NCBI RefSeq assembly: GCF_001723685.1
Contig: NZ_MCBX01000040.1
Coordinates: forward strand, 1-54,390
DNA: 54,390 bases
Direction: 5' to 3'
Source of the DNA: Candidatus Marithrix sp. Canyon 246
GTDB lineage: Bacteria > Pseudomonadota > Gammaproteobacteria > Beggiatoales > Beggiatoaceae
Of this stretch, positions 7,963 through 18,447 are shown piece after piece (position 1 is the stretch's first letter; every line of letters begins with the position of its first letter). A model generated the notes under the pieces. That model did not search any database. It was not told the origin of the DNA and saw only the letters and a program-made list of their open reading frames with translations. A program made the position numbers and the translations under genes.

Positions 7963-10257
7963 ATGGATGATGATTTAAAACAACAGGCTCTTCACTATCA
8001 TCGTGTGCCACAGCCGGGTAAATTAGCCATACAAGCAACTAAACCACTTGATAATCAGCATGATTTAGCCTTAGCTTATTCTCCGGGAGTTGCAGCCGCT
8101 TGTGAGGAAATTGTTAAAGATCCTCAAGCAGCCGCTAGTCTAACTGCACGTAGTAATTTGGTTGCTGTGATTAGTAATGGTACTGCGGTATTAGGTTTAG
8201 GTGCCATTGGTGCTTTAGCTTCTAAGCCTGTGATGGAAGGTAAGGCGGTTTTATTTAAAAAATTTGCTGGAATTGATGTTTTTGATATAGAAATTAATGA
8301 AAAAGACCCTGAAAAATTAGTAGATATTATTGCTAGTTTAGAGCCAACTTTTGGGGGTATTAATCTTGAGGATATTAAATCACCGGAATGTTTTTTTGTT
8401 GAACAAAAATTAAAAGAACGTTTAAATATTCCGGTATTTCATGATGATCAACATGGTACAGCAATTTGTGTTAGTGCTGCTATACTTAATGGTGTACGTC
8501 TGCTTAATAAAGACTTATCTAAAGTCAAATTAGTTACATCTGGTGCTGGTGCGGCTGCAATGGCTTGTTTAGAATTATTGATTAATTTAGGTATTAATAA
8601 AAATAATATTATCGTCACTGATTCTAAAGGTGTATTATATAAGGGTCGTCCAGAAAAAATGGACGTTTCTAAACAAGTTTATGCTATTGACACTGATTTA
8701 CGTAGCTTAGATGATGCTCTTGAAGGTGCTGATATTTTTTTAGGTGTATCAGTTGCTGGCTTACTGAAACCAGAAATGCTAGCCAAAATGGTTGAAGATC
8801 CTTTAATTTTAGCTTTGGCAAATCCAGTACCTGAGATCATGCCTGAAGAAGCGCGTAAAGTACGTCCAAAGGCTATTATTGCCACTGGTCGTTCTGATTA
8901 TCCTAATCAAGTTAATAATGTCTTATGTTTTCCATTTCTGTTTAGAGGGGCTTTAGACGTAGGCGCAACAAAAATTAATGCAGAAATGCGTTTAGCTTGT
9001 GTACGTGCTATTGCTGATTTAGTGCAAACTAGTAAGTCAAATTTAAATACTGCTGACGCTTCAGAAGTTTTAGATCAAGCTTATAAAGGAGAAAGTTTTC
9101 ATTTTGGTCCAGAATATATTATACCTAAACCATTTGACCCTCGTTTAATTACAGTAATTCCTCCAGCGGTTGCAAAAGCGGCAATGGAAACTGGTGTTGC
9201 AACACGTCCATTAAAGAATTTTGATACTTATCAAGATTCATTAGCACAATATATGTTTCGCTCTGTAAATGTGATGAAAACAGTATTTAATCGTGCTAAG
9301 GAAAATCCACAGCGTATTATTTATTCTGAAGGAGAAGATAAGCGTGTCTTAAGAGCGGCACAAGTATTAATAGATGAGGCTTGTGTCAAACCAATTATAG
9401 TTGGCAGACCCAATGTGGTAAAAACACATATAGAAGAATTAGGTTTGCATATTCGCCCTGATATAGATTTTGAGCTGATTGATCCCCAATCACCGGCAAG
9501 TGATTTAGCTGAAGAATATCATGAAATTATGGGCAGACGTGGTATTTGGCCAGCCCAAGCAGAAGTATTAGTACGCAATAACAGTACTATTTTAGCTTCA
9601 TTATTATTAAAACGTGGTAAAGCAGATGCCTTAATCGCTGGTCCTGTAGGAACTTTTAAACAACACTTAAAACATCTGTTGGATATTATAGGACTCTGTG
9701 ATAAAGTATCAAGTCCTGCTTCTATGGAATTGTTAATTTTAGATAAAGGAACTTATTTTGTTGTAGATAGTAATGTTAATTATGACCCGACTGCTCAACA
9801 GTTAGCTGAAATTACACAGTTAGCGGCTAATGAAGTCAGACGTTTTGGTATTACGCCAAAAGTTGCTTTAGTATCCCATTCTAATTTTGGTAATATTGAT
9901 AATCCTTCAAGTATTAAATTACGTGAAGCTTTAGCTCTTATCCATGAAAAAATGCCAGAAATAGAATGCGATGGTGAAATGCGCACTGATGCCGCTTTAA
10001 ATGAAGAAATTCGTCAGCGATTATATCCGAAATCACATTTAAATGGTAGTGCTAATTTATTAGTGATGCCTAATGTAGATGCAGCTAATATTACTTTTAA
10101 TGCTCTTAAAGAGTTAAGTGATGGTACTGTTGTAGGACCTATTTTATTAGGTATGCGTAAATCTTGTCACATTTTAAATCGCGTTGTTACAACTCGTGGT
10201 ATTGTTAATTTAAGTGCTTTAGCTGCTGTGGATGCACAAGAGATTGCTAAAAATTAG
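7963..10257 (+). CDS. maeB: NADP-dependent malic enzyme with phosphotransacetylase-like domain (MaeB)
   Basis: This 764-residue protein is the usual length of MaeB-type hybrid malic enzymes, which decarboxylate malate to pyruvate with NADPH. The N-terminal malic domain shows [12 protein letters not shown], the [14 protein letters not shown] segment and [17 protein letters not shown] with HDDQHGTAI. The NAD(P)-binding domain has [14 protein letters not shown]. From about residue 430 a phosphotransacetylase-like domain follows ([31 protein letters not shown]), which in known members is regulatory rather than catalytic. A putative beta-barrel gene follows 7 bp downstream. Confidence 0.95.
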   Translation: MDDDLKQQALHYHRVPQPGKLAIQATKPLDNQHDLALAYSPGVAAACEEIVKDPQAAASLTARSNLVAVISNGTAVLGLGAIGALASKPVMEGKAVLFKKFAGIDVFDIEINEKDPEKLVDIIASLEPTFGGINLEDIKSPECFFVEQKLKERLNIPVFHDDQHGTAICVSAAILNGVRLLNKDLSKVKLVTSGAGAAAMACLELLINLGINKNNIIVTDSKGVLYKGRPEKMDVSKQVYAIDTDLRSLDDALEGADIFLGVSVAGLLKPEMLAKMVEDPLILALANPVPEIMPEEARKVRPKAIIATGRSDYPNQVNNVLCFPFLFRGALDVGATKINAEMRLACVRAIADLVQTSKSNLNTADASEVLDQAYKGESFHFGPEYIIPKPFDPRLITVIPPAVAKAAMETGVATRPLKNFDTYQDSLAQYMFRSVNVMKTVFNRAKENPQRIIYSEGEDKRVLRAAQVLIDEACVKPIIVGRPNVVKTHIEELGLHIRPDIDFELIDPQSPASDLAEEYHEIMGRRGIWPAQAEVLVRNNSTILASLLLKRGKADALIAGPVGTFKQHLKHLLDIIGLCDKVSSPASMELLILDKGTYFVVDSNVNYDPTAQQLAEITQLAANEVRRFGITPKVALVSHSNFGNIDNPSSIKLREALALIHEKMPEIECDGEMRTDAALNEEIRQRLYPKSHLNGSANLLVMPNVDAANITFNALKELSDGTVVGPILLGMRKSCHILNRVVTTRGIVNLSALAAVDAQEIAKN

Positions 10258-10264
10258 TTAGAAT

Positions 10265-11440
10265 ATGTTTAGATTTTATTATATTTTTATAGCCTTTATT
10301 ATATCAGTACAAACTCAAGCTGGTGAGTTATCAGGTTATCTTGAAACTGAAGTACGATATTTTCCAGAGTCACCATTATCGGTTGATCAATATGATGGCT
10401 TTAATTTATCTTTATCAGCTAAGCCTGAATATCATCATCAATGGGATGATGGTAAGCAAACTTTTGATTTTATAGGTTTTGCTAGAATTGATCAACATGA
10501 TTCAAAACGTAGTCATTTTGATATTAGGGAATTGTCTTGGATAAAAGCAGCAGAAACATGGGAATTACGGGCTGGTATTCGTAAAGTATTTTGGGGTGTT
10601 ACTGAATCACAACATTTAGTTGATGTTATTAATCAGACTGATTTAGTAGAACATCTGGATGGTGAAGAAAAATTAGGGCAACCGATGATTAATTTAGCAT
10701 TAATTCGTGATTGGGGAACCCTAGATTTTTTTATCTTACCTTACTTTCGTGAAAGAACTTTTCCGGGTAGTCAAGGGCGTTTACTTAATGCCGGCATTCC
10801 TATTGATGTTGATCAAGCTCGTTATGAATCCAGTGCTGAAGAGTATCATGTAGATTGGGCAATACGTTTTGAAAAAACTATTGGAAATTGGGATATAGGT
10901 ATATCTCATTTTGATGGTACTAACCGTACACCACGTTTACTAATGGAAAAAGGAGTGTTCATACCTTTTTATGAACAAATTCAACAAACAGGATTAGATT
11001 TACAACTTACACAAGATTCAAGCTTATGGAAATTAGAACTCATTTCTCGTAATGAATCTGCTGGTAGTTATACTGCCTTTACAGGTGGTTTAGAATATAC
11101 TTTTGTTGGAATATATGATTCTAATGCTGATCTTGGAATCATAACAGAATATTTATTTGATGATCGTCAAGATCATGCAATGACACCATTTGCTAATGAT
11201 CTTATGTTAGGGATGCGTTTAGCATTAAACGATGAACAAAGTACTGAGTTATTAGCCGGAACCATTGTTGATCTTGATAATAATAGCAGTATGTATTTGC
11301 TTGAAGCAAGTCGTCGTCTTGGTGATAATTGGAAGTTAAGTTTAGAATCTTATATATATTCCAATATAGATATTAATGATTTAACTTATGGTTTCCGTAA
11401 CGATGATTTTGTACAGTTTACATTAGCTTGGTATTTTTAA
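10265..11440 (+). CDS. Putative outer-membrane beta-barrel protein
   Basis: This 391-residue protein has a signal peptide (about residues 1-19, ending TQAGE). It contains many alternating-polarity strands with aromatic girdle residues and a C-terminal phenylalanine (LAWYF), the usual outer-membrane insertion signal. I see no TonB box or plug and cannot name a family. It is tightly linked to maeB (7 bp) and followed by a secreted CAP protein, so a dicarboxylate-related porin is conceivable, but that rests only on position. Confidence 0.65.
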   Translation: MFRFYYIFIAFIISVQTQAGELSGYLETEVRYFPESPLSVDQYDGFNLSLSAKPEYHHQWDDGKQTFDFIGFARIDQHDSKRSHFDIRELSWIKAAETWELRAGIRKVFWGVTESQHLVDVINQTDLVEHLDGEEKLGQPMINLALIRDWGTLDFFILPYFRERTFPGSQGRLLNAGIPIDVDQARYESSAEEYHVDWAIRFEKTIGNWDIGISHFDGTNRTPRLLMEKGVFIPFYEQIQQTGLDLQLTQDSSLWKLELISRNESAGSYTAFTGGLEYTFVGIYDSNADLGIITEYLFDDRQDHAMTPFANDLMLGMRLALNDEQSTELLAGTIVDLDNNSSMYLLEASRRLGDNWKLSLESYIYSNIDINDLTYGFRNDDFVQFTLAWYF

Positions 11441-11466
11441 TAATGCAAATATCATAAAACATAAAA

Positions 11467-13038
11467 ATGAAAGCTTTTTTCACATTATTATTGGTATTAA
11501 TAATGCCAGTTGTGAAAGCGGGGGTTTTTGATCCTAATGATTTAGCACAAGCTTATTCATACCTTAATCAAATTCGACAACAAGCTGGTATGAGTACATT
11601 TAGAAACAATCCGCGGCTTGAAGCCGCAGCTTTGAATCATGCTAATTATTTAGCAGATAATATACTTACAGGTCATTATGAATCTGTAGAAACAGCTAAA
11701 TTTACTGGGATTACACCTCAAGATCGAACTGGTTTCACTGGTTATCGTAGTGTATTAATATCAGAAAATGTTTCTTCTGGTAACAGATCTGGTATTAGGT
11801 CTATTGATGGCCTAATGTCCGCAATTTATCATCGTTTGGCTTTTTTAGATTTTACCAAAACAGAAGTTGGAATTGGTATTGCGAAAGATTTAAAATCTAA
11901 ACATAGTGCTTATGTATATAATATGGGTAATGCAGGATTTCATCGTCTTTGTAAAAGAAAAAATATTTCTAATGAAACTCCGTATTATTCTACTATTTGT
12001 AATCCAAATACCCATATTCCAGTTGCTGAATTTGATAGAGAAAAATTATTAGCATTAAGCAGTAATAAGAAAATTGTAGTTTGGCCTACAAATAATGATA
12101 AGAATGTAGCACCTGCTTTTTTTGAAGAATCACCAGATCCATTACCTGATCTGTCTGTTTCTGGATTTCCAGTTTCTTTGCAATTTAATCCACTCAATTT
12201 TGACAATGTAAAAATTAAGTCATTTAAGCTTTATAGGGATTCTGATAACATAGAAATAGTTAATACTAGATTATTGAACAAGGAAACTGATCCTAATAAA
12301 AGGCTAACCGCTTTACAATATGCACTATTTCCTTTGCAACGTTTAGAATGGAATACATGGTATCGCGTTGAAGTACAGTATATACATGAAACACAGCTAG
12401 AAAATCTAGTATGGCGTTTTAGAACTAAAAATTTAAACTTACCATTATTTAAATTAAATGGTAATGATAATGTTATTATTATTCCACCAAATACTTCAGC
12501 TATAGCTATTTATATTCCACCCACTCAGATTAATCCTAAAATAGGTAAATTGAGTTATAGTTATGATTCTAATATGAAGGTAGCTGTAAAATATGAGGAT
12601 AGCAATACATTATTAATTATAGTTACAGGTAAAGTTGGTCAACAAGCAAGTTTTAGATTTTCAGGTAAACGAAAGTTTAGAATTAAAATTAAAAGCAATG
12701 TTAGTAAAATTTGTGAGCCGGCGATATTAACTGCAAATATGGATTTATATATTCCTAATATCCGTTATAAGCCAGTGCCTAATCAGAAATCTATAAAGAT
12801 TTGGGCAGATTTACATCTAGTAGATAAAAAAGATATGATCTTTAAAGTTCATAATTTTGGTTCACCAACAATTGGTTTATGTAAATCAGCTAATTTATCT
12901 TCTGAGCCAATAATTTATATTCCACATGTGTATTATTCTGCTAAAAATCAAAAGCCTCAGATTATATCTTTATATTTAAAACATCTAGGGCAATTAAAAT
13001 TTCAAGTTATTAATAAACAAGTATTTGTCATTTTTTAA
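11467..13038 (+). CDS. Secreted CAP (SCP/PR1) domain protein
   Basis: This 523-residue protein has a signal peptide (about 1-19, MPVVKAG). A CAP domain spans residues about 25-170, with YLNQIRQQAGM and LEAAALNHANYLADN, His at GHYE, and ISENVSSGN, the usual first-helix and cavity motifs. The remaining 350 residues are beta-rich and unrecognised, with cysteine-containing repeats such as SKICEPAILTANMDLYIPNI and IGLCKSANLSSEPIIYIPHV. Bacterial CAP proteins are secreted and mostly of unknown function. It lies 26 bp after the barrel gene and 2 bp before the next secreted protein. Confidence 0.75.
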   Translation: MKAFFTLLLVLIMPVVKAGVFDPNDLAQAYSYLNQIRQQAGMSTFRNNPRLEAAALNHANYLADNILTGHYESVETAKFTGITPQDRTGFTGYRSVLISENVSSGNRSGIRSIDGLMSAIYHRLAFLDFTKTEVGIGIAKDLKSKHSAYVYNMGNAGFHRLCKRKNISNETPYYSTICNPNTHIPVAEFDREKLLALSSNKKIVVWPTNNDKNVAPAFFEESPDPLPDLSVSGFPVSLQFNPLNFDNVKIKSFKLYRDSDNIEIVNTRLLNKETDPNKRLTALQYALFPLQRLEWNTWYRVEVQYIHETQLENLVWRFRTKNLNLPLFKLNGNDNVIIIPPNTSAIAIYIPPTQINPKIGKLSYSYDSNMKVAVKYEDSNTLLIIVTGKVGQQASFRFSGKRKFRIKIKSNVSKICEPAILTANMDLYIPNIRYKPVPNQKSIKIWADLHLVDKKDMIFKVHNFGSPTIGLCKSANLSSEPIIYIPHVYYSAKNQKPQIISLYLKHLGQLKFQVINKQVFVIF

Positions 13039-13040
13039 TT

Positions 13041-13982
13041 ATGAGAACAATAAGTATATTTTTATATTTGTTATATACAACAAATGTCTATGCTCAACAG
13101 AGTATTAATGGTGTCTGGCAAATTAGTAGCTATCAAATTATTGCTTATCCAGCAATTCCAGATACTGAAATTAAAAATTGGATTGGTAGAAAATTTGAGT
13201 TTACATCTGAACAACAGGCAATCTTACACCACGCTAATAAAACTCAGACATGTTCAAAGTTTAATCAACAACTAACCAGTCAAAATTCTGAAGCCTATTT
13301 TTTGATTGGTTATGGGGTAAAACCACAACGTTTAGGTGTTACTACTGAAGAGGTTCCAGTTGTTAGCATAAATTGTCAACAAGCCAGTTGGTTATCTAAG
13401 CGACGTGATTTTGTTATTTTAAATGATCAACAAATGCTTAGTTATTGGGATGGTGTAATTTTTTTCTTTTCTAAACAAGCTGAAAGTTCAAGATTACGTA
13501 TAACTAATAGCACTATACCAGCTTTAATAATTACTCCACAAAGTGTTGGTTTATTAAATCCTAATAGTGATTGTAATGAACAAAGTTTAAGGCAAGCATT
13601 GCATGGTTATGATATTAAATCAAAACCGGGTTATTTTGAATTGTATCGTTTTAACAAGTTAATGTTGGTAGTATTTCCAAATAAATTAACCGGTAAAGTT
13701 AATCGTATTCGTATTTTAGATACAAATATACAAGTTCCCGGAAACGCTAAATTGGGATTTAAATATCGCGATATTTTTAAGGCTAATCAATTAGTGACTT
13801 GTAAATTAGAAAATAATTTAAGTTTCTGTGCTTTTGCCAATATTTCTAGTATCCAGTATGTATTTAAACAGCAGCCTCGTGAAACTTTAATTGATGCAAA
13901 ACTAGTGGAAATTATCTGGAATGCAGATCAAAGTTTAATTATTGAGCCGCCTGAAGTTGATTTTTCTATTCCTTCAAAGTGA
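13041..13982 (+). CDS. Hypothetical secreted protein
   Basis: This 313-residue protein has a signal peptide (residues 1-18, ending VYAQ) and no domain I recognise. The mature part begins SINGVWQISSYQIIAYP, reminiscent of small calycin-like beta barrels, and has several cysteines, in line with an oxidising compartment. It starts 2 bp after the CAP gene and ends the maeB-to-here run. It may work with the CAP protein; no function can be assigned. Confidence 0.6.
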   Translation: MRTISIFLYLLYTTNVYAQQSINGVWQISSYQIIAYPAIPDTEIKNWIGRKFEFTSEQQAILHHANKTQTCSKFNQQLTSQNSEAYFLIGYGVKPQRLGVTTEEVPVVSINCQQASWLSKRRDFVILNDQQMLSYWDGVIFFFSKQAESSRLRITNSTIPALIITPQSVGLLNPNSDCNEQSLRQALHGYDIKSKPGYFELYRFNKLMLVVFPNKLTGKVNRIRILDTNIQVPGNAKLGFKYRDIFKANQLVTCKLENNLSFCAFANISSIQYVFKQQPRETLIDAKLVEIIWNADQSLIIEPPEVDFSIPSK

Positions 13983-14030
13983 ATATAAATATTATTTATA
14001 TGAGGATTTAAATGTTTGAGATAAAAATGC

Positions 14031-14059
14031 TTGCAAATAAAATTTAAAGTCTGTATAGT
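14031..14059 (+). promoter_or_regulatory. Sigma-70 type promoter of initiator tRNA-Met
   Basis: TTGCAA (14031-14036) and TATAGT (14054-14059) are separated by 17 bp. They end 16 bp before the tRNA 5' end at 14076, which is the expected geometry. The same hexamer pair precedes the gene at 36611. Confidence 0.65.
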
Positions 14060-14075
14060 ATGCGGAATACTTTGA

Positions 14076-14152
14076 TGCGAGATGGAGCAGTCTGGCAGCT
14101 CGTCGGGCTCATAACCCGAAGGTCGGGGGTTCAAATCCCTCTCTCGCTACCA
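14076..14152 (+). tRNA. Initiator tRNA-fMet (CAT)
   Basis: This 77-nt tRNA has encoded CCA (14150-14152), a CAT anticodon in the loop CTCATAA, and the three consecutive G:C pairs of the anticodon stem (GGG/CCC) that mark initiators. Position 1 is T opposite T72, giving the unpaired acceptor end that formylation needs; E. coli has C1:A72 there. The T arm is GGGGGTTCAAATCCCTC. Confidence 0.97.
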
Positions 14153-14185
14153 TCAATATATTCCTCCCCTACCCCCCCCTTTTTT

Positions 14186-14869
14186 TTATTCTTCTACTAA
14201 TTTTCCATCAACTAAACGTAATATTCTATCCATACGTTGGGCTAAATCTGGTGCATGAGTAACTAAGATTAAGCTGGTTCCTATTGTTTGATTTAAATCT
14301 AACATCAGTTCATAAACTTTATCAGCGGTACGTTGATCTAAATTACCTGTTGGTTCATCAGCTAATAAGCATTTTGGATTAGTAACTAATGCTCGTGCTA
14401 CAGCAGCTCGTTGCCGTTCTCCTCCTGACATTTCACCGGGTTTATGTTCTAAACGTTTCTCTAAGCCTACTTTAGTTAGAATATCTACTGCCTTTTCTTT
14501 TGCCTCTTTTGATGAATCACCTTTTATTAATAATGGCATAGCAACATTTTCTATGGCAGTAAATTCTTGTAGTAAATGGTGAAATTGATATACAAATCCT
14601 AAATTTTGATTGCGTAAGATTGCACGTTTTGCAGGATTTAGTTTGTTGATTTGTTTACCAGCAACCCAAACTTCGCCTTTGGTTGGATTATCTAATCCGC
14701 CTAATAAATGTAATAAGGTACTTTTACCTGAACCAGAACTACCAATAATAGCGATTTGTTCAGCAGGTTTTATATTTAGATTTATATTCTGTAATACATC
14801 TACTGCAAGCCCACCTTCAGTAAAACTTTTAGAGACATTGCTACAATTTAATACTGTTTCTTTATTCAT
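14186..14869 (-). CDS. lolD: Lipoprotein-releasing ABC transporter ATPase LolD
   Basis: This 227-residue protein is the ATPase that powers release of outer-membrane lipoproteins from the inner membrane to LolA. It has Walker [10 protein letters not shown] (near residue 43), the Q loop [12 protein letters not shown] typical of LolD and related MacB-type ATPases, signature [15 protein letters not shown], and Walker [13 protein letters not shown]. Its start overlaps the 3' end of the permease gene by 8 bp, giving coupled translation. The stop is next to a C8/T8 homopolymer run at 14172-14187. Confidence 0.95.
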   Translation of the reverse strand: MNKETVLNCSNVSKSFTEGGLAVDVLQNINLNIKPAEQIAIIGSSGSGKSTLLHLLGGLDNPTKGEVWVAGKQINKLNPAKRAILRNQNLGFVYQFHHLLQEFTAIENVAMPLLIKGDSSKEAKEKAVDILTKVGLEKRLEHKPGEMSGGERQRAAVARALVTNPKCLLADEPTGNLDQRTADKVYELMLDLNQTIGTSLILVTHAPDLAQRMDRILRLVDGKLVEE

Positions 14870-16112
14870 AACGTAATGCTTCTGCTGGTTGAGTTTTTGA
14901 TGCGCGTAAGGCTGGGTAAATAGTAGCTAGCAAACTGATTAATAAGGATAAAGCTCCAATTTTATAAACGTCTAACCATCGTAAATCTGAGGGTAATTCA
15001 CTTATATAATATATGTCTGATGATAAAAATTGAACTCCAAAAAATTGTTCAATTGCTGGTATTATTGTTTCAATATTCAGGGCTAAACTTACTCCTCCTG
15101 CTAATCCTAATAAGGTTCCAAAGATACCAATTAAGGCTCCTTGCACGATAAAAATATTCATAATAGTACGAGGAGTTGCGCCTAATGTTTGTAAGATTGC
15201 AATATCTGCTTGCTTATCAGTTACTACCATTACTAATGTGGAAACAATATTAAAAGCGGCTACCGCAACTATCAATGTTAATATTACAAACATTACGGTT
15301 TTTTCCATTTTAATCGCTTCAAAAAAATTCTTATGGCGATAAGTCCAATCGTAACTACTATAACCTATGGGTAATGTTTGTTTTAATTCGCGACTAAAAG
15401 TTCTAGCTATAAACATATCATCTAATTTAATATTCAAACCATTGACACTACCTACTGGCATTCTTAATAATTTTGCTACATCATGAAAATGTAATAATAC
15501 TAAGCCGCTATCAAATTCATGCATACCCACGGTAAATACACCTGTAATAGTAAAGCGTTTCATTCTAGGCAATACACCAATTGGGGTAACTGAAGCGTGA
15601 GGAACCACTAAAGTAATTCGATCTCCTACCCATACACCTAAAGATCGGGCTAATTCTGAACCTAATATTAAATTAAATTTACCTGATTCTAGTTTATCAA
15701 AACTACCAGCTACTATTTTGTCTTTTACTTGAGATACTTGAGGTTCGAGTTCAGGATCAATTCCTTGTAAAAAGCTGCCTTTAACAGTTTTGTTATGTGT
15801 GACCATAGCTTGACCCTGTATAAATGGTGCAACACCAGTAACTCTAGGTTTGTTTCTTAAATCTTCAGCTAAATCTTGCCAATTTGACCAAGAATTATGA
15901 GAGGTATTAACTACAACATGTGAAGACATGCCTAACATGCGATGACGCAATTCTTTTTCAAATCCATTCATTACCGATAATACTGTGATCAGCGCGGTAA
16001 CTCCTAATGCTATACCTAGCATGGAACTTGATGATATAAAAGAAATAAAATGGTTACGACGCTTAGCGCGTGTATAGCGCAAGCCTATATAAAATGCAAG
16101 AGGTTTAAACAT
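14862..16112 (-). CDS. lolC: Lipoprotein-releasing ABC transporter permease LolC/LolE
   Basis: This 416-residue inner-membrane protein has a first TM helix after the amphipathic start ([26 protein letters not shown]), a large periplasmic domain to about residue 260, and three C-terminal TM helices ending in [14 protein letters not shown], the LolC/E signature. The ATG at 16112 is chosen because the family starts at [13 protein letters not shown]. Only one permease gene adjoins lolD, whereas E. coli has lolCDE. It may be a homodimeric LolF-type permease, or the second gene may lie elsewhere. It follows dndC by 19 bp. Confidence 0.9.
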   Translation of the reverse strand: MFKPLAFYIGLRYTRAKRRNHFISFISSSSMLGIALGVTALITVLSVMNGFEKELRHRMLGMSSHVVVNTSHNSWSNWQDLAEDLRNKPRVTGVAPFIQGQAMVTHNKTVKGSFLQGIDPELEPQVSQVKDKIVAGSFDKLESGKFNLILGSELARSLGVWVGDRITLVVPHASVTPIGVLPRMKRFTITGVFTVGMHEFDSGLVLLHFHDVAKLLRMPVGSVNGLNIKLDDMFIARTFSRELKQTLPIGYSSYDWTYRHKNFFEAIKMEKTVMFVILTLIVAVAAFNIVSTLVMVVTDKQADIAILQTLGATPRTIMNIFIVQGALIGIFGTLLGLAGGVSLALNIETIIPAIEQFFGVQFLSSDIYYISELPSDLRWLDVYKIGALSLLISLLATIYPALRASKTQPAEALRYE

Positions 16113-16131
16113 GTATATAATTATATATGAA

Positions 16132-17646
16132 TTAAGAAAATAATGGTAAACTATTATCAGTTTTAGTATTTGAAGATTTGTCTTTGCCTTTTGATTCTGC
16201 AATTGCAGTTTCACGTCTTAAAGCAAAAGCTTCAGCTTCTTCTTCATTAGAAAAGGCATGACGTTCTAGTGCTTTATTTAAAGCATCATATAAGCCAGCG
16301 CGACGTGCCATTGTTCTATATCGTTGTTCTACATCCAATAATTCTCTAATTAATTCAAATTGAACGTTTTCTTCATCACCTTGTTGTTGACAAATAGATT
16401 TTAATAATTTGACATCATCAGCTTGAAAAACTTGACTGTCATCCAGTTGCTTAGTGGGGTAAATCTTGCCTGTTACCTTTTCATAGATTTTAGGCAGATT
16501 ATCTTCAATTTCATGTTTTTCCATCACCCAAAGACGGCGAATTTCTTCTAATTCTTCAAAAGTAATCAGTTCTATATTTTTAATATTTGCTGGTGCAGTT
16601 TTTTGTACTTGTATTTGTGCTTTTAATAAAGCATCTAACATTTTTTCACGATAACTTTGTTTATATGGACCATGTACTAAGCGATCATTAAAGACTTTTA
16701 GTTGACCATTCATACGACGAAAATCACGATTTTTACGATCTTCTTTAATATCTAACCAATTATTACGAAAATCCATTAGCGGCAACATCCATTCCTTTTC
16801 CTCGTCATTTTGAATCATAGCCAGCATGGATTTATCTTGTTCGACCATTGTACATACGTAACAACCAAATCGACTATCTCCACAACTAGGTGTAGTAGTG
16901 TCAACTACTAAAGGACATTCACCGTCAGCGGTTGCGCCTTGATACATGCTGAGTAGTAATTTATTACTATAATTCCAAGGATTTTCAACTTGATTGATAT
17001 ACATCCAAACATCATCGTTACTCCAATTGGCAATAGGGGTATAAATTGAGCTATTGGGTAAACTGGCATTTTTTACCAAATGTTCCCTTGTGCTAGTTTT
17101 TTCATATTTAGTCATATTAGCGGAACGAGCTGAACTTTCGGCTTTACGAGTTCCAAGCACTAAGATAACTTCGCCATTTTGGCGTATCATCTTATTGATA
17201 AAATTATTAGAGGGATGAATTTTGAGACGACTGGTACACCAACGAAATTTTGGTCGTGGTGCTGGATAGCCACGTCCAATTAAATTAACCCAAAATCTAT
17301 CTTGCACTTTTGGGGTTAAACGATGAGGCAGAATGGGCAAATCTTGCTGTTTAGCTGCTTCTATCATAGCTTCTAAGGAGTATTCTACCCATTTTGATAC
17401 TATAGGATTTTCAACTAAAGTATCTGTACTAATGACATAAATTTCCTTAAAACGTTTTTCAGGCGGTAACTCAGAAATAGCATTCCAAATTAATTGTAAA
17501 GTAGCGGTTGAATCTTTACCGCCGCTATATCCGATAACCCAAGGAATATCATCTTCTGAATAAATTTTTTTGATTTGCTTAGTTAGAGCGTTTATTGATT
17601 GCTTAAAACCTTTGGTAAAAGCGGTTTTTCTGAGTTTTGGTTTCAT
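16132..17646 (-). CDS. dndC: DNA phosphorothioation sulfurtransferase DndC
   Basis: This 504-residue protein is in the DndC range. It has the ATP PP-loop SGGKDST at residues 41-47, WVNLIGRGYPAP, FRWCTSRLKI, LVLGTRKAESSAR, and the cysteine-rich CGDSRFGCYVCTMVEQDKSM expected to help bind an iron-sulfur cluster. In known Dnd systems DndC works with DndA/IscS, DndB, DndD and DndE to replace a DNA backbone oxygen with sulfur; none of those is in this window. It lies between the PIN/Phd module and lolCD on the same strand. A decayed second copy is at 18705-19200. I start at MKPKLRK; an upstream ATG falls in a repeat. Confidence 0.92.
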   Translation of the reverse strand: MKPKLRKTAFTKGFKQSINALTKQIKKIYSEDDIPWVIGYSGGKDSTATLQLIWNAISELPPEKRFKEIYVISTDTLVENPIVSKWVEYSLEAMIEAAKQQDLPILPHRLTPKVQDRFWVNLIGRGYPAPRPKFRWCTSRLKIHPSNNFINKMIRQNGEVILVLGTRKAESSARSANMTKYEKTSTREHLVKNASLPNSSIYTPIANWSNDDVWMYINQVENPWNYSNKLLLSMYQGATADGECPLVVDTTTPSCGDSRFGCYVCTMVEQDKSMLAMIQNDEEKEWMLPLMDFRNNWLDIKEDRKNRDFRRMNGQLKVFNDRLVHGPYKQSYREKMLDALLKAQIQVQKTAPANIKNIELITFEELEEIRRLWVMEKHEIEDNLPKIYEKVTGKIYPTKQLDDSQVFQADDVKLLKSICQQQGDEENVQFELIRELLDVEQRYRTMARRAGLYDALNKALERHAFSNEEEAEAFALRRETAIAESKGKDKSSNTKTDNSLPLFS

Positions 17647-17697
17647 TATTAAGCTAATTGTGTATAAGGGTGTGCGCTTCGTTCGGGATGACAAAAG

Positions 17698-17722
17698 TAG
17701 GGGCAATCTTTTATGGTTGCCC
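17698..17722. repeat. Small inverted repeat GGGCAA/TTGCCC
   Basis: GGGCAA (17701-17706) and TTGCCC (17717-17722) flank an AT-rich centre just downstream of the PIN toxin stop on the minus strand. It could end toxin transcription before dndC. It resembles short dispersed GGGGCAAT...TTGCCC repeats, and no second copy was seen here. Confidence 0.45.
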
Positions 17723-17729
17723 ATGTCTT

Positions 17730-18143
17730 CTAGAACGGATTCAATATTTTAACACCGCTAGCTTCAAAATCGCTAACATTTCTAGTAACCACTGTCATTC
17801 CGTGAACTATAGCGGTAGCTGCTATAATAGCATCTCGATCAGATTGAGGATCTGGAACATGAAGTTTGGCACAACATTGTGCCACAGCAGTATCCACAAC
17901 CAGAATACGACCAGAAAATGCTGGCAATACATGTGCATTGAGCCATGAACGAAGTATTGCACCTTGTACAGTATCTTTTCGTTCAATTAAAAGTACACCT
18001 GTTTCTAGCTCTAAAACAGTAATCACTGATAAAAACAAGTTACTTACATCGACACTATTCGCCCATGCTTCAACATTTTTATTCGCCTTAGCTGACTTGA
18101 CTTTTCTTAATTCAGAAATTACATTGGTGTCAAGTAAATACAT
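17730..18143 (-). CDS. vapC: Type II toxin, PIN-domain ribonuclease (VapC/FitB-like)
   Basis: This 137-residue PIN-domain RNase toxin has the first acidic residue in MYLLDTNVISELRK (Asp5), Glu in VITVLELETG, and the C-terminal acidic cluster DRDAIIAATAIVHGMTVVTRNVSDF. The 17-residue WANSVD/LFLSVITVLELE region resembles FitB-type toxins. It overlaps the antitoxin stop by one base (TAATG), the usual antitoxin-first coupling. All catalytic residues I expect are present, so it is probably active. The pair sits between two dndC copies and may have arrived as a mobile module. Confidence 0.88.
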   Translation of the reverse strand: MYLLDTNVISELRKVKSAKANKNVEAWANSVDVSNLFLSVITVLELETGVLLIERKDTVQGAILRSWLNAHVLPAFSGRILVVDTAVAQCCAKLHVPDPQSDRDAIIAATAIVHGMTVVTRNVSDFEASGVKILNPF

Positions 18144-18400
18144 TATGATAGCTCTGCTGGTCGATAAAGTGATTTAGTTAAATGTGGTGGATCAAAATCA
18201 ATTTCTGCAAGCTCTGGCATGGCGAGTAAGTCAACAATACTTTGTTTGTTGCCAGTAATTTCCTGATAGGTTTCAACAGTTAATAATACATGTGCTGGAC
18301 GACCTCGATCAGTAATAAAAACTGGACCATTAAAGGCAATCCGCTTAGCACGGCTTACATCTTGATTAAATTCTCTGCTAGAAATAGTTGTAATATTCAT
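18143..18400 (-). CDS. Type II antitoxin, Phd/YefM family
   Basis: This 85-residue antitoxin starts at the ATG at 18400; a TTG two codons upstream is possible. The N-terminal DNA-binding half (TTISSREFNQDVSRAKRIAFNGPVFITDRGRPAHVLLTVETY split over residues 3-45) matches Phd/YefM. The C-terminal IDFDPPHLTKSLYRPAEL tail would wrap the PIN toxin. It is expected to neutralise the toxin and repress its own promoter at the palindrome at 18420-18447. Confidence 0.88.
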   Translation of the reverse strand: MNITTISSREFNQDVSRAKRIAFNGPVFITDRGRPAHVLLTVETYQEITGNKQSIVDLLAMPELAEIDFDPPHLTKSLYRPAELS

Positions 18401-18419
18401 ACCCAAGCTCGTTTATATA

Positions 18420-18447
18420 ACTAATGTAGGTATGTTACTACATTAGT
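18420..18447. promoter_or_regulatory. Candidate autoregulatory operator of the Phd/PIN operon
   Basis: A perfect 10-bp inverted repeat (ACTAATGTAG, 8-bp spacer, CTACATTAGT) lies 20-47 bp upstream of the antitoxin ATG. That is where Phd-type antitoxins bind to repress their own operon. Confidence 0.6.

Noticed and set aside
14172-14187. C8/T8 homopolymer as a phase-variable switch for lolD
   Set aside because: It lies at the very end of lolD and not in its promoter or codons, so length changes would have little effect.
17658-18177. Open frames on the + strand opposite dndC and the PIN/Phd pair
   Set aside because: They are antisense shadows of strongly supported minus-strand genes.
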